A DNA stretch of 53,943 bases from UBA1206 sp045600105 (GCA_045600105.1 JAZRXG010000009.1:1-53943); one strand, 5' to 3'. Numbered from the stretch's first letter, positions 7,286 through 16,241 are shown. Made by a program: numbers and translations. The notes: generated by a model not told the origin, from the letters alone.

Positions 7286-8154
7286 GTGGTACGGTATTTC
7301 AGATACTCGGCGAATTTGCGCACGGCAAGCGGGGACGTTTTGAAATCGCGCACCACGAACACCATATTGCGGTACGCCGGAAAATCGAGTTTTTTGGCGA
7401 CGATGCGGTAGGACACGCCCTCAAGGATGAGCTGCGGCAGTATGCTTACGCACTGCCCGCTTTCGACCATCGCCATGGCGGCGTAGTCGTCGCAGGTGGT
7501 GAATTTTACGTTCGGCTTGAGCCCCGCACGCTCGAAAATGCCCGATATTTCGCCCTTTTCGCCCTTCTGGAACAGCATGAATGGCTCTTTTGCGAGGGAT
7601 TCGAGCGGCACCTTTTCGTTTTCGCACAGCGGATGCCCTTCGGGGAGAACGGCAAGCAGCTTGTCCTGCTCAAGAAACACCGTCTCGAGCCCTTCGGCGA
7701 CGGGAAGACGCAGAAAACCGCAGTCCGCCCTGCCCGTGAGGATCAGCTCCTCTGCCTCGGAATAGTCGCCGACGAATATTTCGTAGTCGATATTGGGGTA
7801 ATCCTTTCCGAACGCTTTGATCACATTCGGCAGCCAGTGCGTCGCCGCGCTCGAAAACGTGGCGATGCGTATATGCCCCGACCGCAGCCCGTTTATCTCG
7901 TTGACCTCGTTCGTGAGATTTTCGTATTCCTTCACGACGTTCCTCGCGTACGGCAGCAGCTTCATTCCGTCGCCGGTGAGCTTGACGCCGTTCTTCCCTC
8001 TTTCGAGCAGAACGACTCCCCATTCGTTTTCGAGGTCGCTTATCATGCGGCTTATGCCCGACTGCGTGTAGTTCAGCATTTCGGCGGCTTTGGTAAAGCT
8101 GCCGCATTCCACCGTCTTCACGAACGCGAGATGCTTCTGAATGTTCATATCCAT
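7282..8154 (-). CDS. LysR-family transcriptional regulator
   Basis: 290 residues from ATG 8154 (MDMNIQKH), chosen because AGAGG lies 8 nt upstream. An N-terminal winged helix-turn-helix (residues ~5-65, FTKAAEMLNYTQSGISRMISDLE) is followed by a periplasmic-binding-protein-like effector domain (~90-288). The HTH carries the typical A..L..tQsgiSr.I..LE pattern of LysR proteins. The gene is divergent from the Na+/solute symporter gene at 8297 with ~140 bp between them, the classic layout for a LysR regulator and its target, so control of that symporter is likely. The ligand cannot be read from sequence. Confidence 0.88.
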   Translation of the reverse strand: MDMNIQKHLAFVKTVECGSFTKAAEMLNYTQSGISRMISDLENEWGVVLLERGKNGVKLTGDGMKLLPYARNVVKEYENLTNEVNEINGLRSGHIRIATFSSAATHWLPNVIKAFGKDYPNIDYEIFVGDYSEAEELILTGRADCGFLRLPVAEGLETVFLEQDKLLAVLPEGHPLCENEKVPLESLAKEPFMLFQKGEKGEISGIFERAGLKPNVKFTTCDDYAAMAMVESGQCVSILPQLILEGVSYRIVAKKLDFPAYRNMVFVVRDFKTSPLAVRKFAEYLKYRTT

Positions 8155-8193
8155 AAAATAAGCCTCTTTGTATGACAAATTGTAATATTTTAT

Positions 8194-8237
8194 ATGCGAA
8201 ATATTCGCTTTTCAAATACATATTCGTATGATACAAT
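8194..8237 (+). promoter_or_regulatory. Promoter and possible LysR operator for the symporter gene
   Basis: A candidate promoter has TTTTCA (8209-8214), 17 bp, TACAAT (8232-8237). Two dyads overlap it: GCGAA-ATA-TTCGC just upstream of the -35, and CATA-TTCG-TATG between the boxes. These are reasonable LysR-type binding sites, but assignment rests only on position and symmetry. Confidence 0.5.
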
Positions 8238-8296
8238 AACTCCATTGAAAAATCAAGCGGAAATGTAATTTTTTCGTATTTTTAAGGAGAAAAATC

Positions 8297-9757
8297 ATGA
8301 ATCCTTTTGAAGTAACCGTATTTGCGGTGTATCTGCTTTGTATGCTTGGGATCGGCGTCTATTTCTTCCTGAAAGACAAAAACGGCGGAGAAAAGACGTA
8401 TTTTCTCGGCGGACGCAGGATGGGCGCGTGGGTAGCCGCGCTGTCCGCGGGCGCCTCCGACATGAGCGCGTGGGTCCTCATGGGACTTCCCGCCGCCATC
8501 TACGCTTACGGTCTCGGTCAGGTATGGATCCCCGTCGGTCTTGCCGTCGGCTACACCATAAGCTGGCTCGTCGAAGCGCCGAGGCTCAGACGTTTTTCGA
8601 TCGTCGCCGACGACTCGATAACGATACCGCAGTACCTCACCAACCGTTTTCTTTCCAAATCCAAGCTGCTGCAGATAATCTGCGCGGTCGTTTTCCTGCT
8701 CGCCTACACGGTATACGCCGCGTCGAGCATCAAAGCCTGCGGAACTCTGTTCCACACCGTGCTCGGTATTGACGCGACGCTCGCGATGTTCGTTTCCGCC
8801 GCCGTCATAGTCGGCTACACCTTCCTCGGCGGATTTTCCGCCGTCTGCTGGACGGACTTCATCCAGGGAATGCTCATCCTGTTCGCGATGATGCTCGCCC
8901 CCATCTTCGCCGCCGCTTCGATCGAAACGTTCGGCGCTTCCGCGATAAGCGCCGAAACACCGGGCTTCTGGGACGCCTTTTCAAACTGGAAGGACATCGT
9001 TTCCGGTCTCGGCTGGGGACTCGGATACTTCGGTATGCCCCACATAATCATTCGTTATATGTCGCTCAGATCGCAGAAGGAACTTAAGAAATCCGCCAAG
9101 ATCGGCATTGCGTGGACCGTCATCATCGTCATCCTCGCCGCCGCCATCGGCATCATCGGACGTATGTATCTCGGACTTGACAGCGCCATAACCGCCGATG
9201 AAACGGTGTTCATCGTCATCGTCCGCAAGATATTCCCCGCGCTCATCTCGGGCGTACTGCTTTCCGCGGTGCTCGCCGCTTCGATGTCCACCGCCGACAG
9301 CCAGCTGCTCGCGGCGTCGTCCTCGTTCGCGAGTGACGTTTACAAGCCGGTCATCCGCAAGAACAAGGCAAGCGACAAGGAACTCCTCTGGGCGGGACGC
9401 CTCGTCGTTCTCGCCGTCGCGGTCATTGCGATGGTCATCGCGCTCATCCCCGGTTCGGGCTCGATAATGGACCTCGTTTCAAACGCGTGGGGACTTTTCG
9501 GAGCCGCTTTCGGACCCGCCATAATGCTCAGCCTGTTCTGGAAGAGATTCAATTTCGCGGGCGCCATTGCCGGTATCCTCGCCGGTGCGGTCACCGACGT
9601 TCTCTGGCTCGTGTTCCTTTCCGGTCTCGGCATCTATGAGATAATCCCCGGCACGCTCGTGGGACTTGCCGCCGCCGTCATCGTTACCCTGCTTACCGCG
9701 AAACCGTCGGAAGAAGTCGAAGACCTCTTTGACAAAGCCGTTTCCTACGACGACTGA
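8297..9757 (+). CDS. putP: Sodium:solute symporter, PutP-like
   Basis: 486 residues with a strong AAGGAG site. The sequence follows the SSS family throughout: TYFLGGRRMGAWVAALSAGASDMSAW (~30-60; split here as TYFLGGRRMG and ALSAGASDMSAW), DSITIPQYLTNRF, the SSS Na+-site segment SAVLAASMSTADSQLL (~315-330), and about 12-13 hydrophobic spans. Length matches PutP (~490-500). Imports proline or a related small solute with Na+; substrate specificity is inferred from similarity only. It is transcribed divergently from a LysR regulator that probably controls it, and no proline dehydrogenase gene is nearby. Single-gene unit ending in a bidirectional terminator. Confidence 0.85.
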   Translation: MNPFEVTVFAVYLLCMLGIGVYFFLKDKNGGEKTYFLGGRRMGAWVAALSAGASDMSAWVLMGLPAAIYAYGLGQVWIPVGLAVGYTISWLVEAPRLRRFSIVADDSITIPQYLTNRFLSKSKLLQIICAVVFLLAYTVYAASSIKACGTLFHTVLGIDATLAMFVSAAVIVGYTFLGGFSAVCWTDFIQGMLILFAMMLAPIFAAASIETFGASAISAETPGFWDAFSNWKDIVSGLGWGLGYFGMPHIIIRYMSLRSQKELKKSAKIGIAWTVIIVILAAAIGIIGRMYLGLDSAITADETVFIVIVRKIFPALISGVLLSAVLAASMSTADSQLLAASSSFASDVYKPVIRKNKASDKELLWAGRLVVLAVAVIAMVIALIPGSGSIMDLVSNAWGLFGAAFGPAIMLSLFWKRFNFAGAIAGILAGAVTDVLWLVFLSGLGIYEIIPGTLVGLAAAVIVTLLTAKPSEEVEDLFDKAVSYDD

Positions 9758-9773
9758 TAATCATAACGCACGC

Positions 9774-9818
9774 AAAAGGCGCTCTCGAAGAAAATCGTTT
9801 TCTCCGAGGGCGCCTTGA
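9774..9818. terminator. Bidirectional terminator between putP and the sugar isomerase gene
   Basis: A near-perfect hairpin (AAGGCGC..CGAAGAAAA / TTTTCT.CGAG.GCGCCTT, 9776-9816). On the minus strand a T4 run directly follows the stem. On the plus strand a T6 run comes 14 nt later. It serves the convergent genes on either side. Confidence 0.7.
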
Positions 9819-9842
9819 ATCATGCTTTTTTGTATTTGCGTC

Positions 9843-10574
9843 TTACGCTTCCAAAGATCTGAGATAGTCCATACATCTCGAAACTTCCTCGATGCCGTTG
9901 GGGTCGAGGTTTTCGCTTTCGACTACGATGGTCATGCCGAGGTCGAGTGCTTTCTGTCTGACAGCCGCAACGGGTGCTTCGCCGAGGCCGAGAGACTTGC
10001 CGACGCCGCCCTTGAGACCGTCCTTGAGGTGGATGACGTTGACTCTGTTCTTGAGTCTTTCGAGAAGAGCAAGGGGATCGACGCCCGCGTTGAACGCCCA
10101 GAACGTGTCGATCTCGAAGTTGATCGACGTTCTCTTTTCGATTTCGGAATGTATCGTCGAGCCCCAGGGCATAACGACGAACTCGCCGGAATGGTTATGA
10201 TATCCGAGCTTTATGCCTTCGGCGGCAAAGATCGGCTGAGCGTAGTTCATGATGGCGGCAAAGCGTTCGATCTTTTCAAGGGAGGAAAGGTCAGCGCCCG
10301 GAACAATGTAGTTGGGGTCGCCGATGGTCTTGTGGTACCTGAGAGTGTCCATGATCCTTTCGGGAAGAAGTCCGTCAAGCGACGAGTGCGTGCCCGAGCA
10401 GGTAACGCCGCAGTTGTCCATAATGGCTTTGACGTCCTCTGCGGAATAATCGTAAAATCCCGCGAATTCAAGGTATTTGTAGCCCATCGCGGCCACTTTT
10501 TCGATACCGCCCTTGAAATCCTTCGCCGCGTAGTCGCGGATGCTGTAAAGCTGAAGACCGTAATTGTTTTTCAT
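9843..10574 (-). CDS. Sugar phosphate isomerase/epimerase (TIM barrel, IolE/xylose-isomerase-like)
   Basis: 243 residues. ATG 10574 is preferred because GGAG lies 8 nt upstream; an earlier in-frame GTG overlaps the site. It fits the AP-endonuclease-2/xylose-isomerase-like TIM barrel family: YGLQLYSIRD at the N-terminus, KYLEFAGFYDYS, LGYHNHSGEF (metal-binding His), FEIDTFWAFNAGVDP, IHLKDGLKG, and ESENLDPNG near the end. The His/Glu/Asp metal-site residues look present. The substrate is not predictable. It lies 36 nt downstream of the phosphopentomutase-cytidine deaminase gene on the same strand, so it may be part of the nucleoside/sugar salvage unit. Confidence 0.78.
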   Translation of the reverse strand: MKNNYGLQLYSIRDYAAKDFKGGIEKVAAMGYKYLEFAGFYDYSAEDVKAIMDNCGVTCSGTHSSLDGLLPERIMDTLRYHKTIGDPNYIVPGADLSSLEKIERFAAIMNYAQPIFAAEGIKLGYHNHSGEFVVMPWGSTIHSEIEKRTSINFEIDTFWAFNAGVDPLALLERLKNRVNVIHLKDGLKGGVGKSLGLGEAPVAAVRQKALDLGMTIVVESENLDPNGIEEVSRCMDYLRSLEA

Positions 10575-10609
10575 TTTATGCACTCCTTATAATAAATTTT
10601 TATACTTGT

Positions 10610-12166
10610 TCAGTTCAACTCGAATGCCAGCGGAAGTACCTCGGAGAAGGGGTATTTTTTTATTTCCCCGTCTTTCAGCAGAAGCACGCCGAAATCGCTT
10701 CCGCAGAACTCGCTCATCACCTGGCGGCAGACTCCGCACGGCGGAGAGAACGAATCGGGTTTTCCCTTTTCGCCGCCGACGACGGCAATTGAAACGAAAT
10801 CGCGTTTCCCTTCGCTGACCGCCTTGAAGATAGCCGTTCTTTCGGCGCATACAGTCGGCGAGAACGCGGAGTTTTCGATGTTGCAGCCCTTGTATACTTT
10901 TCCGTCGGCGCATTTCAGCGCGGCGCCCACCGTGTAATTTGAATACGGCGCGTAGGCGCTTTTGCGCGCTTCCGACGCGAGACGCACGAGCTCTTCGTCG
11001 TTCGGGACGACTATTTCCCCGGCAAAGCTCTTTCCGACGGTGTCGTACTTCACGCCGAGAAGCTCCGCGACGGTCGACGCGATGTCCGCGAAAGTGTCGC
11101 GCAGTCCGAGGTTCACGGGACGAATACGTCTGCCGCAGACGATGAGCGGCGTGAATTCACGCGTGTGGTCGGTGCTGACGTCGCCCGGGTCGCATCCGTG
11201 GTCGGCGGTTATTATGACGGCGTCGTCTTCACCGAGCTTCGCCATGAAGGACGGCAGCCATCCGTCGAACTCGGCGAGCGCTTTGGCGTAGCCGTCGATG
11301 TCGTTGCGGTGTCCGTAGGACGAATCGAAATCGACGAGGTTGACGAAGCAGAGCCCGTCGAAATCACGGTCGGCGAGCGAAAGAGTGACGGCAAGCCCGT
11401 CGGTGTTGCCCGACGTGTGTATCGACTCGGTTATGCCGACTCCCGCGAAAATATCGTTTATCTTTCCGACTCCGATGACGTCTTTTCCGGCGTCCTTCAC
11501 GGCGTCGAGCACCGTTCTGCCGAACGGCTCAAGCGAAAAATCGTGTCTGTTCGACGTGCGCGTGTACACGCCGTCTTTTCCGACGAACGGACGGGCGATG
11601 ACCCTGCCGACTCCGTGTCTGCCCGTAAGTATCTTGCGTGCGGCGCGGCAGTAATCGTAAAGCGTCTCAACGGGAACGACGTCCTCGTGAGCGGCTATCT
11701 GGAACACGCTGTCGGCGCTCGTGTAAACGATGAGGTCGCCTGTCTCTTCGTGTATTTTCCCGTATTCCTTTATGACTTCCGTACCGGAATACGGCTTGTT
11801 CACGATGCATTTTCTGCCCACGCGGCGCGAGAATTCGTCGATGACCTCATCGGGGAAGCCGTTCGGGTACGTGGGGAGCGGATCGTCCGAAATAAGCCCC
11901 GCTATCTCCCAATGCCCTATCGTCGTGTCTTTTCCGGCGGAACGTTCGCGCATTTTGGCGACTGCCGCCGTCGGAGTCTTCGTATATCCCAAGAACTCAA
12001 GTCCCGGTATGTTGCCGAGCCCCGCCGCGAGCAGGTTGTCGGCGTTGAAAAACGCGGACGTCGAAACGCTTTTCAGCGTGTGCGCTCCTCTGTCGCCGAA
12101 AGACGCGGCGTCGGGCGTTTCTCCCGCGCCGAGGCTGTCAAGAACGATGAGAAAAACTCTTTTCAT
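10610..12166 (-). CDS. deoB: Phosphopentomutase fused to cytidine deaminase
   Basis: 518 residues in one uninterrupted frame behind GGAGGAAAGGG. Residues 1-~385 are a complete DeoB: metal-binding LIVLDSLGAG, the phosphorylatable Thr at 81-82 in KDTTIGHWE, the NKPYSGTEVI substrate loop, and VIITADHGCDP. Residues ~392-518 are a complete cytidine deaminase: SAYAPYSNYTVGAAL, CNIENSAFSPTVCAERTA (catalytic Glu and first zinc Cys) and PPCGVCRQ (zinc Cys pair). DeoB converts (deoxy)ribose-1-phosphate to the 5-phosphate; Cdd converts (deoxy)cytidine to (deoxy)uridine. Third gene of a minus-strand run after deoC and deoD. The junction has no stop or start signal of its own, so this is a true fusion rather than overlapping genes. 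Confidence 0.92.
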   Translation of the reverse strand: MKRVFLIVLDSLGAGETPDAASFGDRGAHTLKSVSTSAFFNADNLLAAGLGNIPGLEFLGYTKTPTAAVAKMRERSAGKDTTIGHWEIAGLISDDPLPTYPNGFPDEVIDEFSRRVGRKCIVNKPYSGTEVIKEYGKIHEETGDLIVYTSADSVFQIAAHEDVVPVETLYDYCRAARKILTGRHGVGRVIARPFVGKDGVYTRTSNRHDFSLEPFGRTVLDAVKDAGKDVIGVGKINDIFAGVGITESIHTSGNTDGLAVTLSLADRDFDGLCFVNLVDFDSSYGHRNDIDGYAKALAEFDGWLPSFMAKLGEDDAVIITADHGCDPGDVSTDHTREFTPLIVCGRRIRPVNLGLRDTFADIASTVAELLGVKYDTVGKSFAGEIVVPNDEELVRLASEARKSAYAPYSNYTVGAALKCADGKVYKGCNIENSAFSPTVCAERTAIFKAVSEGKRDFVSIAVVGGEKGKPDSFSPPCGVCRQVMSEFCGSDFGVLLLKDGEIKKYPFSEVLPLAFELN

Positions 12167-12257
12167 TCCCTTTCCTCCGTTGTTTCATGATTTTCAAACG
12201 GTTGTAAAATCGAAATTGTTATCCGCAATCACAAAGCGCAGTTTTGAGATCGCGCTT

Positions 12258-12989
12258 TTATCGCGTCGCCGTTTCCAAAGCAAGTATCATCATATCGGTG
12301 AACGAGGTCTGTCTCGCTTCGGCGTCGACGGCTTCCCCCGTGAGAAGATGGTCGGACACCGTGAATATGCCGAGCGCGTGTCTGCCCGCTCTCGCTGCGT
12401 TCATATAAAGCGCCGCCGCTTCCATTTCAACGGCAAGGACGCCCATTTTGCCCCAGAGACTGACCGACTGCATATAGTCGGGAAGCCCGTCGGAGTCGCC
12501 GTAGAAGCAGTCGCTGGAAAGCACGCTGCCGACGTGATACGGGAACGCTTTTTCTTTTGCGATGCCGACGCATTTTTCAAGCAGACCGTAGTCCGCCGAA
12601 GGCGCGAAAGTGCCCGGAAGGCGGAACTGCGACGCGTAGTTCGAGTCGGTGCACGCCGACATACCTATGACGATGTCGCGTACCTTTACCTTTTCGCTCA
12701 TGCCGCCGGCAGAGCCCGTGCGGATGATGTTCTCGACACCGAAAAAGTTGAAGAGCTCGTAAGAATAAATGCCTATCGACGGCATACCCATGCCGCTCGC
12801 CATGACCGACACGGGGACGCCCCTGTAAGTTCCGGTGTAGCCCTGCACGCCTCTTACGTTATTGACGAGTCTTGCTGACGAAAGAAAATTTTCGGCAATG
12901 AATTTCGATCTGAGAGGATCGCCCGGCATCAGTACGCTCGGCGCGAAATCCTCGGGGGAAGCGTTGATATGAGGTGTGGGATAAGCCAT
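12258..12989 (-). CDS. deoD: Purine nucleoside phosphorylase, DeoD type
   Basis: 243 residues, usual length for hexameric DeoD. The start is supported by AGGAG. Typical blocks: PTPHINA at the N-terminus, VLMPGDPLRSKFIAE (phosphate site), ASGMGMPSIGIYSYEL, RTGSAGG, VLAVEMEAAALYM (ribose-binding Glu/Met), and TVSDHLLTGE (catalytic Asp). It cleaves purine (deoxy)nucleosides with phosphate to the base and (deoxy)ribose-1-phosphate, which feeds the phosphopentomutase encoded by the next gene. Cytoplasmic. The gaps to deoC (110 nt) and deoB-cdd (91 nt) suggest one transcription unit. Confidence 0.93.
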   Translation of the reverse strand: MAYPTPHINASPEDFAPSVLMPGDPLRSKFIAENFLSSARLVNNVRGVQGYTGTYRGVPVSVMASGMGMPSIGIYSYELFNFFGVENIIRTGSAGGMSEKVKVRDIVIGMSACTDSNYASQFRLPGTFAPSADYGLLEKCVGIAKEKAFPYHVGSVLSSDCFYGDSDGLPDYMQSVSLWGKMGVLAVEMEAAALYMNAARAGRHALGIFTVSDHLLTGEAVDAEARQTSFTDMMILALETATR

Positions 12990-13023
12990 AACAATACTCC
13001 TTTTCTTTTATGTTGACGTTCGC

Positions 13024-13063
13024 CTTAAAGGTGTTTTTGGACCGGCAAAGCCGCCTCAAAAAC
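13024..13063 (+). repeat. Dispersed 40-bp hairpin repeat, copy 1
   Basis: Begins CTTAAAGGTGTTTTTG, then an imperfect hairpin around CCGGCAAAGCCG, and ends CTCAAAAAC. 35 of 40 positions match a second copy at 40174-40213 in the same orientation. This copy lies in the deoC-deoD gap. No function is apparent. Confidence 0.55.
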
Positions 13064-13099
13064 GTTTTTTGTCAAAAATCAGACCTTTGCGGCAGTCGG

Positions 13100-13759
13100 T
13101 CATGCGTTTTCCTTTGATTTTACTATTTTTACGATCCTGCTCGTGCCGAGGCGGGACGCGCCGAGACGGATGAACTCCTCGGCGTCTTCGACGGACGAAA
13201 TGCCGCCTGCCGCCTTGATCTTCACGCGGCTGTCGACGTTTTCGGCAAACAGCTTCACATCGGCGAAGGTGGCGCCGCCTTTTGAAAATCCGGTGGACGT
13301 CTTTATGTAGTCGGCATTTGATTCGGAAACGACACGGCACATTTTTATTTTTTCTTCATCAGTCAGCAGGCAAGTCTCTATGATGACCTTGAGCAGCCTG
13401 CCGCCGCACGCCTCCTTGACGCGGTTTATCTCATCAAGGATGAGGTCGTATCTGCCGTCCCTGAGATGACCGATATTGATGACCATATCTATTTCGTCGG
13501 CACCGTTTTTCACGGCGTCGGCGGTCTCGAACACCTTGGTCTCAGTCGTGGAATACCCGTTCGGGAAGCCTATTACGGTGCAGACGGTGAGGTCAGCGCC
13601 CGCGTATTCCTTTGCGCGTTTCACGTACGACGCGGGTATGCAGACCGACGCGGTATGATATTTCATCCCGTCGTCGCAGATCGCCTTTATTTCGTCCCAC
13701 GTCGCCGTCTGCGAAAGCAGCGTGTGGTCGCATTTTGAAAGTATTTCGTTTATATCCAT
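13100..13759 (-). CDS. deoC: Deoxyribose-phosphate aldolase
   Basis: 219 residues from ATG 13759 (MDINEIL), the usual DeoC length; an upstream in-frame ATG would add residues lacking a family match and overlaps the promoter. Class I aldolase TIM barrel: CDHTLL at the start, TVIGFPNGYSTTETK, EIDMVINIG, and the Schiff-base Lys in ADYIKTSTGFSKGGAT, then VKIKAAGGI. It splits 2-deoxyribose-5-phosphate into glyceraldehyde-3-phosphate and acetaldehyde, the last step of deoxynucleoside catabolism. First gene of the deoC-deoD-deoB/cdd run, with a recognisable promoter. Confidence 0.93.
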   Translation of the reverse strand: MDINEILSKCDHTLLSQTATWDEIKAICDDGMKYHTASVCIPASYVKRAKEYAGADLTVCTVIGFPNGYSTTETKVFETADAVKNGADEIDMVINIGHLRDGRYDLILDEINRVKEACGGRLLKVIIETCLLTDEEKIKMCRVVSESNADYIKTSTGFSKGGATFADVKLFAENVDSRVKIKAAGGISSVEDAEEFIRLGASRLGTSRIVKIVKSKENA

Positions 13760-13784
13760 ATTTTTCACCGTTCTCCGTACAGTC

Positions 13785-13813
13785 ATTTTATCACCCGTGT
13801 GCGCAACATACAA
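13785..13813 (-). promoter_or_regulatory. Promoter of the deo gene run
   Basis: Minus strand TTGTAT (13813-13808), 17 bp, TAAAAT (13790-13785). It lies in the 72-bp gap between deoC and the 3' end of the CCA-enzyme gene. No DeoR-type operator was recognised. Confidence 0.55.
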
Positions 13814-13831
13814 GAGCTTTTTGAAAAAGTT

Positions 13832-15154
13832 TTATTTTTTTGTTTTCAGCGTCTGACGCAGCGCCTGCTCCTTTGGCACCCCCGCGAGGCGCAGCTTGTG
13901 GGCAAACGCCAGAAGGGCGGAAAAATCCTCCCCGGGCATTGCTCCCGCTTCGATGAGGTCTTTTCCCGTGACGAACGGCCGCGACATATAGTCGAGATAT
14001 ATCCCATACCGTTCCTCGAGCCACGGCAGAGCATCGCTTTTCCCCGAGTCGCACTCCGAAAAACCGATGAGGGCTATCGGGTCGACGCTTTCGTCAAACA
14101 TACGGTTGGTGGTCTTGACCGCGGAGGAAGCGCGGGCGGTAATATTCGGTTTCATGTGAAGACGGACGAAATTCGTGACGTAACGGAGTATCCCCTTTTC
14201 GTTCGTCAGCCTCTTCACGAACTTTTCGGCGATCGGGATGCCCGATGTCTCGTGCCCGTAGGCGTGGATGACGCCGTTTATCGTCTCGGTGGAGACCGCC
14301 TTCCCCATATCGTGAGAAATACAGGCAAGCATGAAGGCATAGGGATCCTTTGCCTTTTCGCGGTATTTCACCGCTCTGTCGAGGACGAGCATGGTGTGTG
14401 TCCAGACGTCGCCCTCGGGATGACGGGTCGGGTCCTGCCCGACGCCGATGAGGGCTTCAAGCTCGGGATACCAGACCGAAAGATGCCCCATTTCGCGCAG
14501 GGTCTCAAAATAGACCGACGGCTTTTGCGAAAGCAGAAGCGCCTTTTTCGTTTCGCCGTTCACTCTTTCCGCCGAAAGCGATGACACGTCCATGCCGCGG
14601 CAAAGCGACACGGTGTCGGGCGAAACGGCAAAACCGAGGCGGGACGCGAACATCGCGCAGCGGAACACCCTGAGGCTGTCCTCGGTGAAGGAGTCGTCGT
14701 TGGTATGGCGGAGGATCTTGTTGTCAATGTCGTTCACCCCGCCGAAATGATCGACGATCTCACCCGTCAGCACGTCGCGCATGATGGAATTGACGGTAAA
14801 ATCGCGGCGCGACGCCGCCTTTTCGGTGCCGATGAAGGGGTCTACCTCGATATCGAAATCAGTGTGCTTCTCCCCCGTTTGTCGCTCTCTTCGCGGCATC
14901 GCGATGTCAACGTCGACGCCCGCGAGCTTGTAGATGCCGAAGCTTTTGCCCATGACGAGTTTTTTTCCCATCGAATCGAGCACGTTTTCGAGCTCTTCAC
15001 GATTTATTCCGTGTATCTCAACGTCAACGTCGCCGCATTTCACGCCCATAAGAGCGTCGCGCACGCAGCCCCCGACGTAATACGTTCTTCCGCCGAGAGA
15101 AGCGGCTTTTTCGGCAAGAAGGCGCACCTTTTCGTTCTCTTCCGTATCCCTCAC
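13832..15154 (-). CDS. cca: CCA-adding tRNA nucleotidyltransferase with HD domain
   Basis: Up to 440 residues. N-terminal class II polymerase-beta-like head: YYVGGCVRDALMG, DVDVEIHG (catalytic DxD), RRDFTVNSIM, and the RNA-binding EDSLRVFRCAMFASRLGF (~170-190). A C-terminal HD domain has HTMLVLDRAV and CISHDMGKA. Adds or repairs the 3' CCA of tRNAs. The start is uncertain: GTG 15154 lies only ~6 nt from the predicted transcript start, so GTG 15127 is a plausible alternative that would leave a normal leader. It is convergent with nothing and divergent from the nrnA-like pair. Confidence 0.9.
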   Translation of the reverse strand: MRDTEENEKVRLLAEKAASLGGRTYYVGGCVRDALMGVKCGDVDVEIHGINREELENVLDSMGKKLVMGKSFGIYKLAGVDVDIAMPRRERQTGEKHTDFDIEVDPFIGTEKAASRRDFTVNSIMRDVLTGEIVDHFGGVNDIDNKILRHTNDDSFTEDSLRVFRCAMFASRLGFAVSPDTVSLCRGMDVSSLSAERVNGETKKALLLSQKPSVYFETLREMGHLSVWYPELEALIGVGQDPTRHPEGDVWTHTMLVLDRAVKYREKAKDPYAFMLACISHDMGKAVSTETINGVIHAYGHETSGIPIAEKFVKRLTNEKGILRYVTNFVRLHMKPNITARASSAVKTTNRMFDESVDPIALIGFSECDSGKSDALPWLEERYGIYLDYMSRPFVTGKDLIEAGAMPGEDFSALLAFAHKLRLAGVPKEQALRQTLKTKK

Positions 15155-15166
15155 CTCTTTTCTGGT

Positions 15167-15195
15167 ATTTTAGCATATTTTTATTATTCCGTCAA
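15167..15195 (-). promoter_or_regulatory. Promoter of the CCA-enzyme gene
   Basis: Minus strand TTGACG (15195-15190), 17 bp, TAAAAT (15172-15167). It is back to back with the promoter of the DHH gene pair. Confidence 0.65.
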
Positions 15196-15210
15196 TAGAC
15201 GCGCGGTTTG

Positions 15211-15239
15211 TTGACAAAGCGAGTTTTTTATGTTATATT
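15211..15239 (+). promoter_or_regulatory. Promoter of the tandem DHH phosphoesterase genes
   Basis: TTGACA (15211-15216), 17 bp, TATATT (15234-15239). The expected transcript start is ~55 nt before the ATG at 15303. Confidence 0.75.
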
Positions 15240-15302
15240 GCATTTGTAAGAATTTCGCCTTCGGCAAAGACACCGCAAGGCAGTACGCTGAAAGGAGCAT
15301 TT

Positions 15303-16241
15303 ATGTTCGACGAAGCATTGAAAGCGATATCGTCCGCAAAACGAGTCATCATACATCGCCACGTCAATCCGGACGGCGACGCGCTCGGCAGTCAGATAGG
15401 TCTCAGGCAGATAATACGCGACAACTTCCCGTCGGTCGGGGTCTACGCGGTCGGCGACGTTTCGAAACGCTACTCGTTCATGGACGGCTCGGCGATGGAT
15501 ATCATCCCCGATTCGTTCTATGACAACGCGGTCGCCGTGATACTCGACACCTCGACGCCGCAGCTCGTGAGCGACGATAGATACAAAAAAGCAGCCCTCA
15601 CCATAAGGCTCGATCATCACATATTCTGTGAAAAGATAGCCGATATGGAATACGTCGACAGCACGTTCGAAAGCTGCGCGGGGCTCGTCACCTGCTTTGC
15701 CAAGGAAAACGGGCTTGCCGTTTCGGACAAAGCCGCGAAAGCGCTTTACACGGGGATGATAACCGATTCGGGACGTTTCAGATACGACTCGGTGTCGTCG
15801 AAAACCTTCGAGCTCGCGTCGTTTCTGATGGAGCGTGAATTCGATACCAACGACATTTATTCCAAGCTTTACGCGGACGAGCTCAAAAACATCATCACCC
15901 GTGCCTCGTTCATCACGAGGATCCGGCTCGCGTGCGAAAACGTGGCGTATATCTACACGACGCGCGAGGAGCTCGCGTCCCTCGGGCTCGACACCTTCGC
16001 CGCCTCGCGCGGGATGGTCGGGACGATGTCCGACATAAAGGGCGTGGATATATGGGCGAATTTCACCGAAACGCAAAGCGGCGTTATATGTGAAATGCGC
16101 TCGAACAGATTCAACGTGAACAAGGTCGCCGTCAAATACGGCGGAGGCGGACACGCCAGAGCGAGCGGCGCCACCGTCGCCGACAAAGCAGAAGCAATGG
16201 CGCTGCTTGACGATCTCAAAACACTCGGAGAAGAAAAATGA
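15303..16241 (+). CDS. DHH/DHHA1 phosphoesterase, NrnA-like (copy 1)
   Basis: 312 residues behind AAAGGAG. The DHH domain carries HRHVNPDGDALGSQ (~17-30), ILDTSTP, the hallmark LDHHI (~104-108) and MITDSGRFRYDS (~155-166). The DHHA1 domain ends with KYGGGGHARASGA. Likely degrades nanoRNAs and/or pAp or cyclic dinucleotide products; the exact substrate among NrnA-like proteins cannot be read. Its stop overlaps the ATG of a paralogous gene (ATGA), so the two are translationally coupled. A third paralog lies at 31853. Confidence 0.85.
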   Translation: MFDEALKAISSAKRVIIHRHVNPDGDALGSQIGLRQIIRDNFPSVGVYAVGDVSKRYSFMDGSAMDIIPDSFYDNAVAVILDTSTPQLVSDDRYKKAALTIRLDHHIFCEKIADMEYVDSTFESCAGLVTCFAKENGLAVSDKAAKALYTGMITDSGRFRYDSVSSKTFELASFLMEREFDTNDIYSKLYADELKNIITRASFITRIRLACENVAYIYTTREELASLGLDTFAASRGMVGTMSDIKGVDIWANFTETQSGVICEMRSNRFNVNKVAVKYGGGGHARASGATVADKAEAMALLDDLKTLGEEK

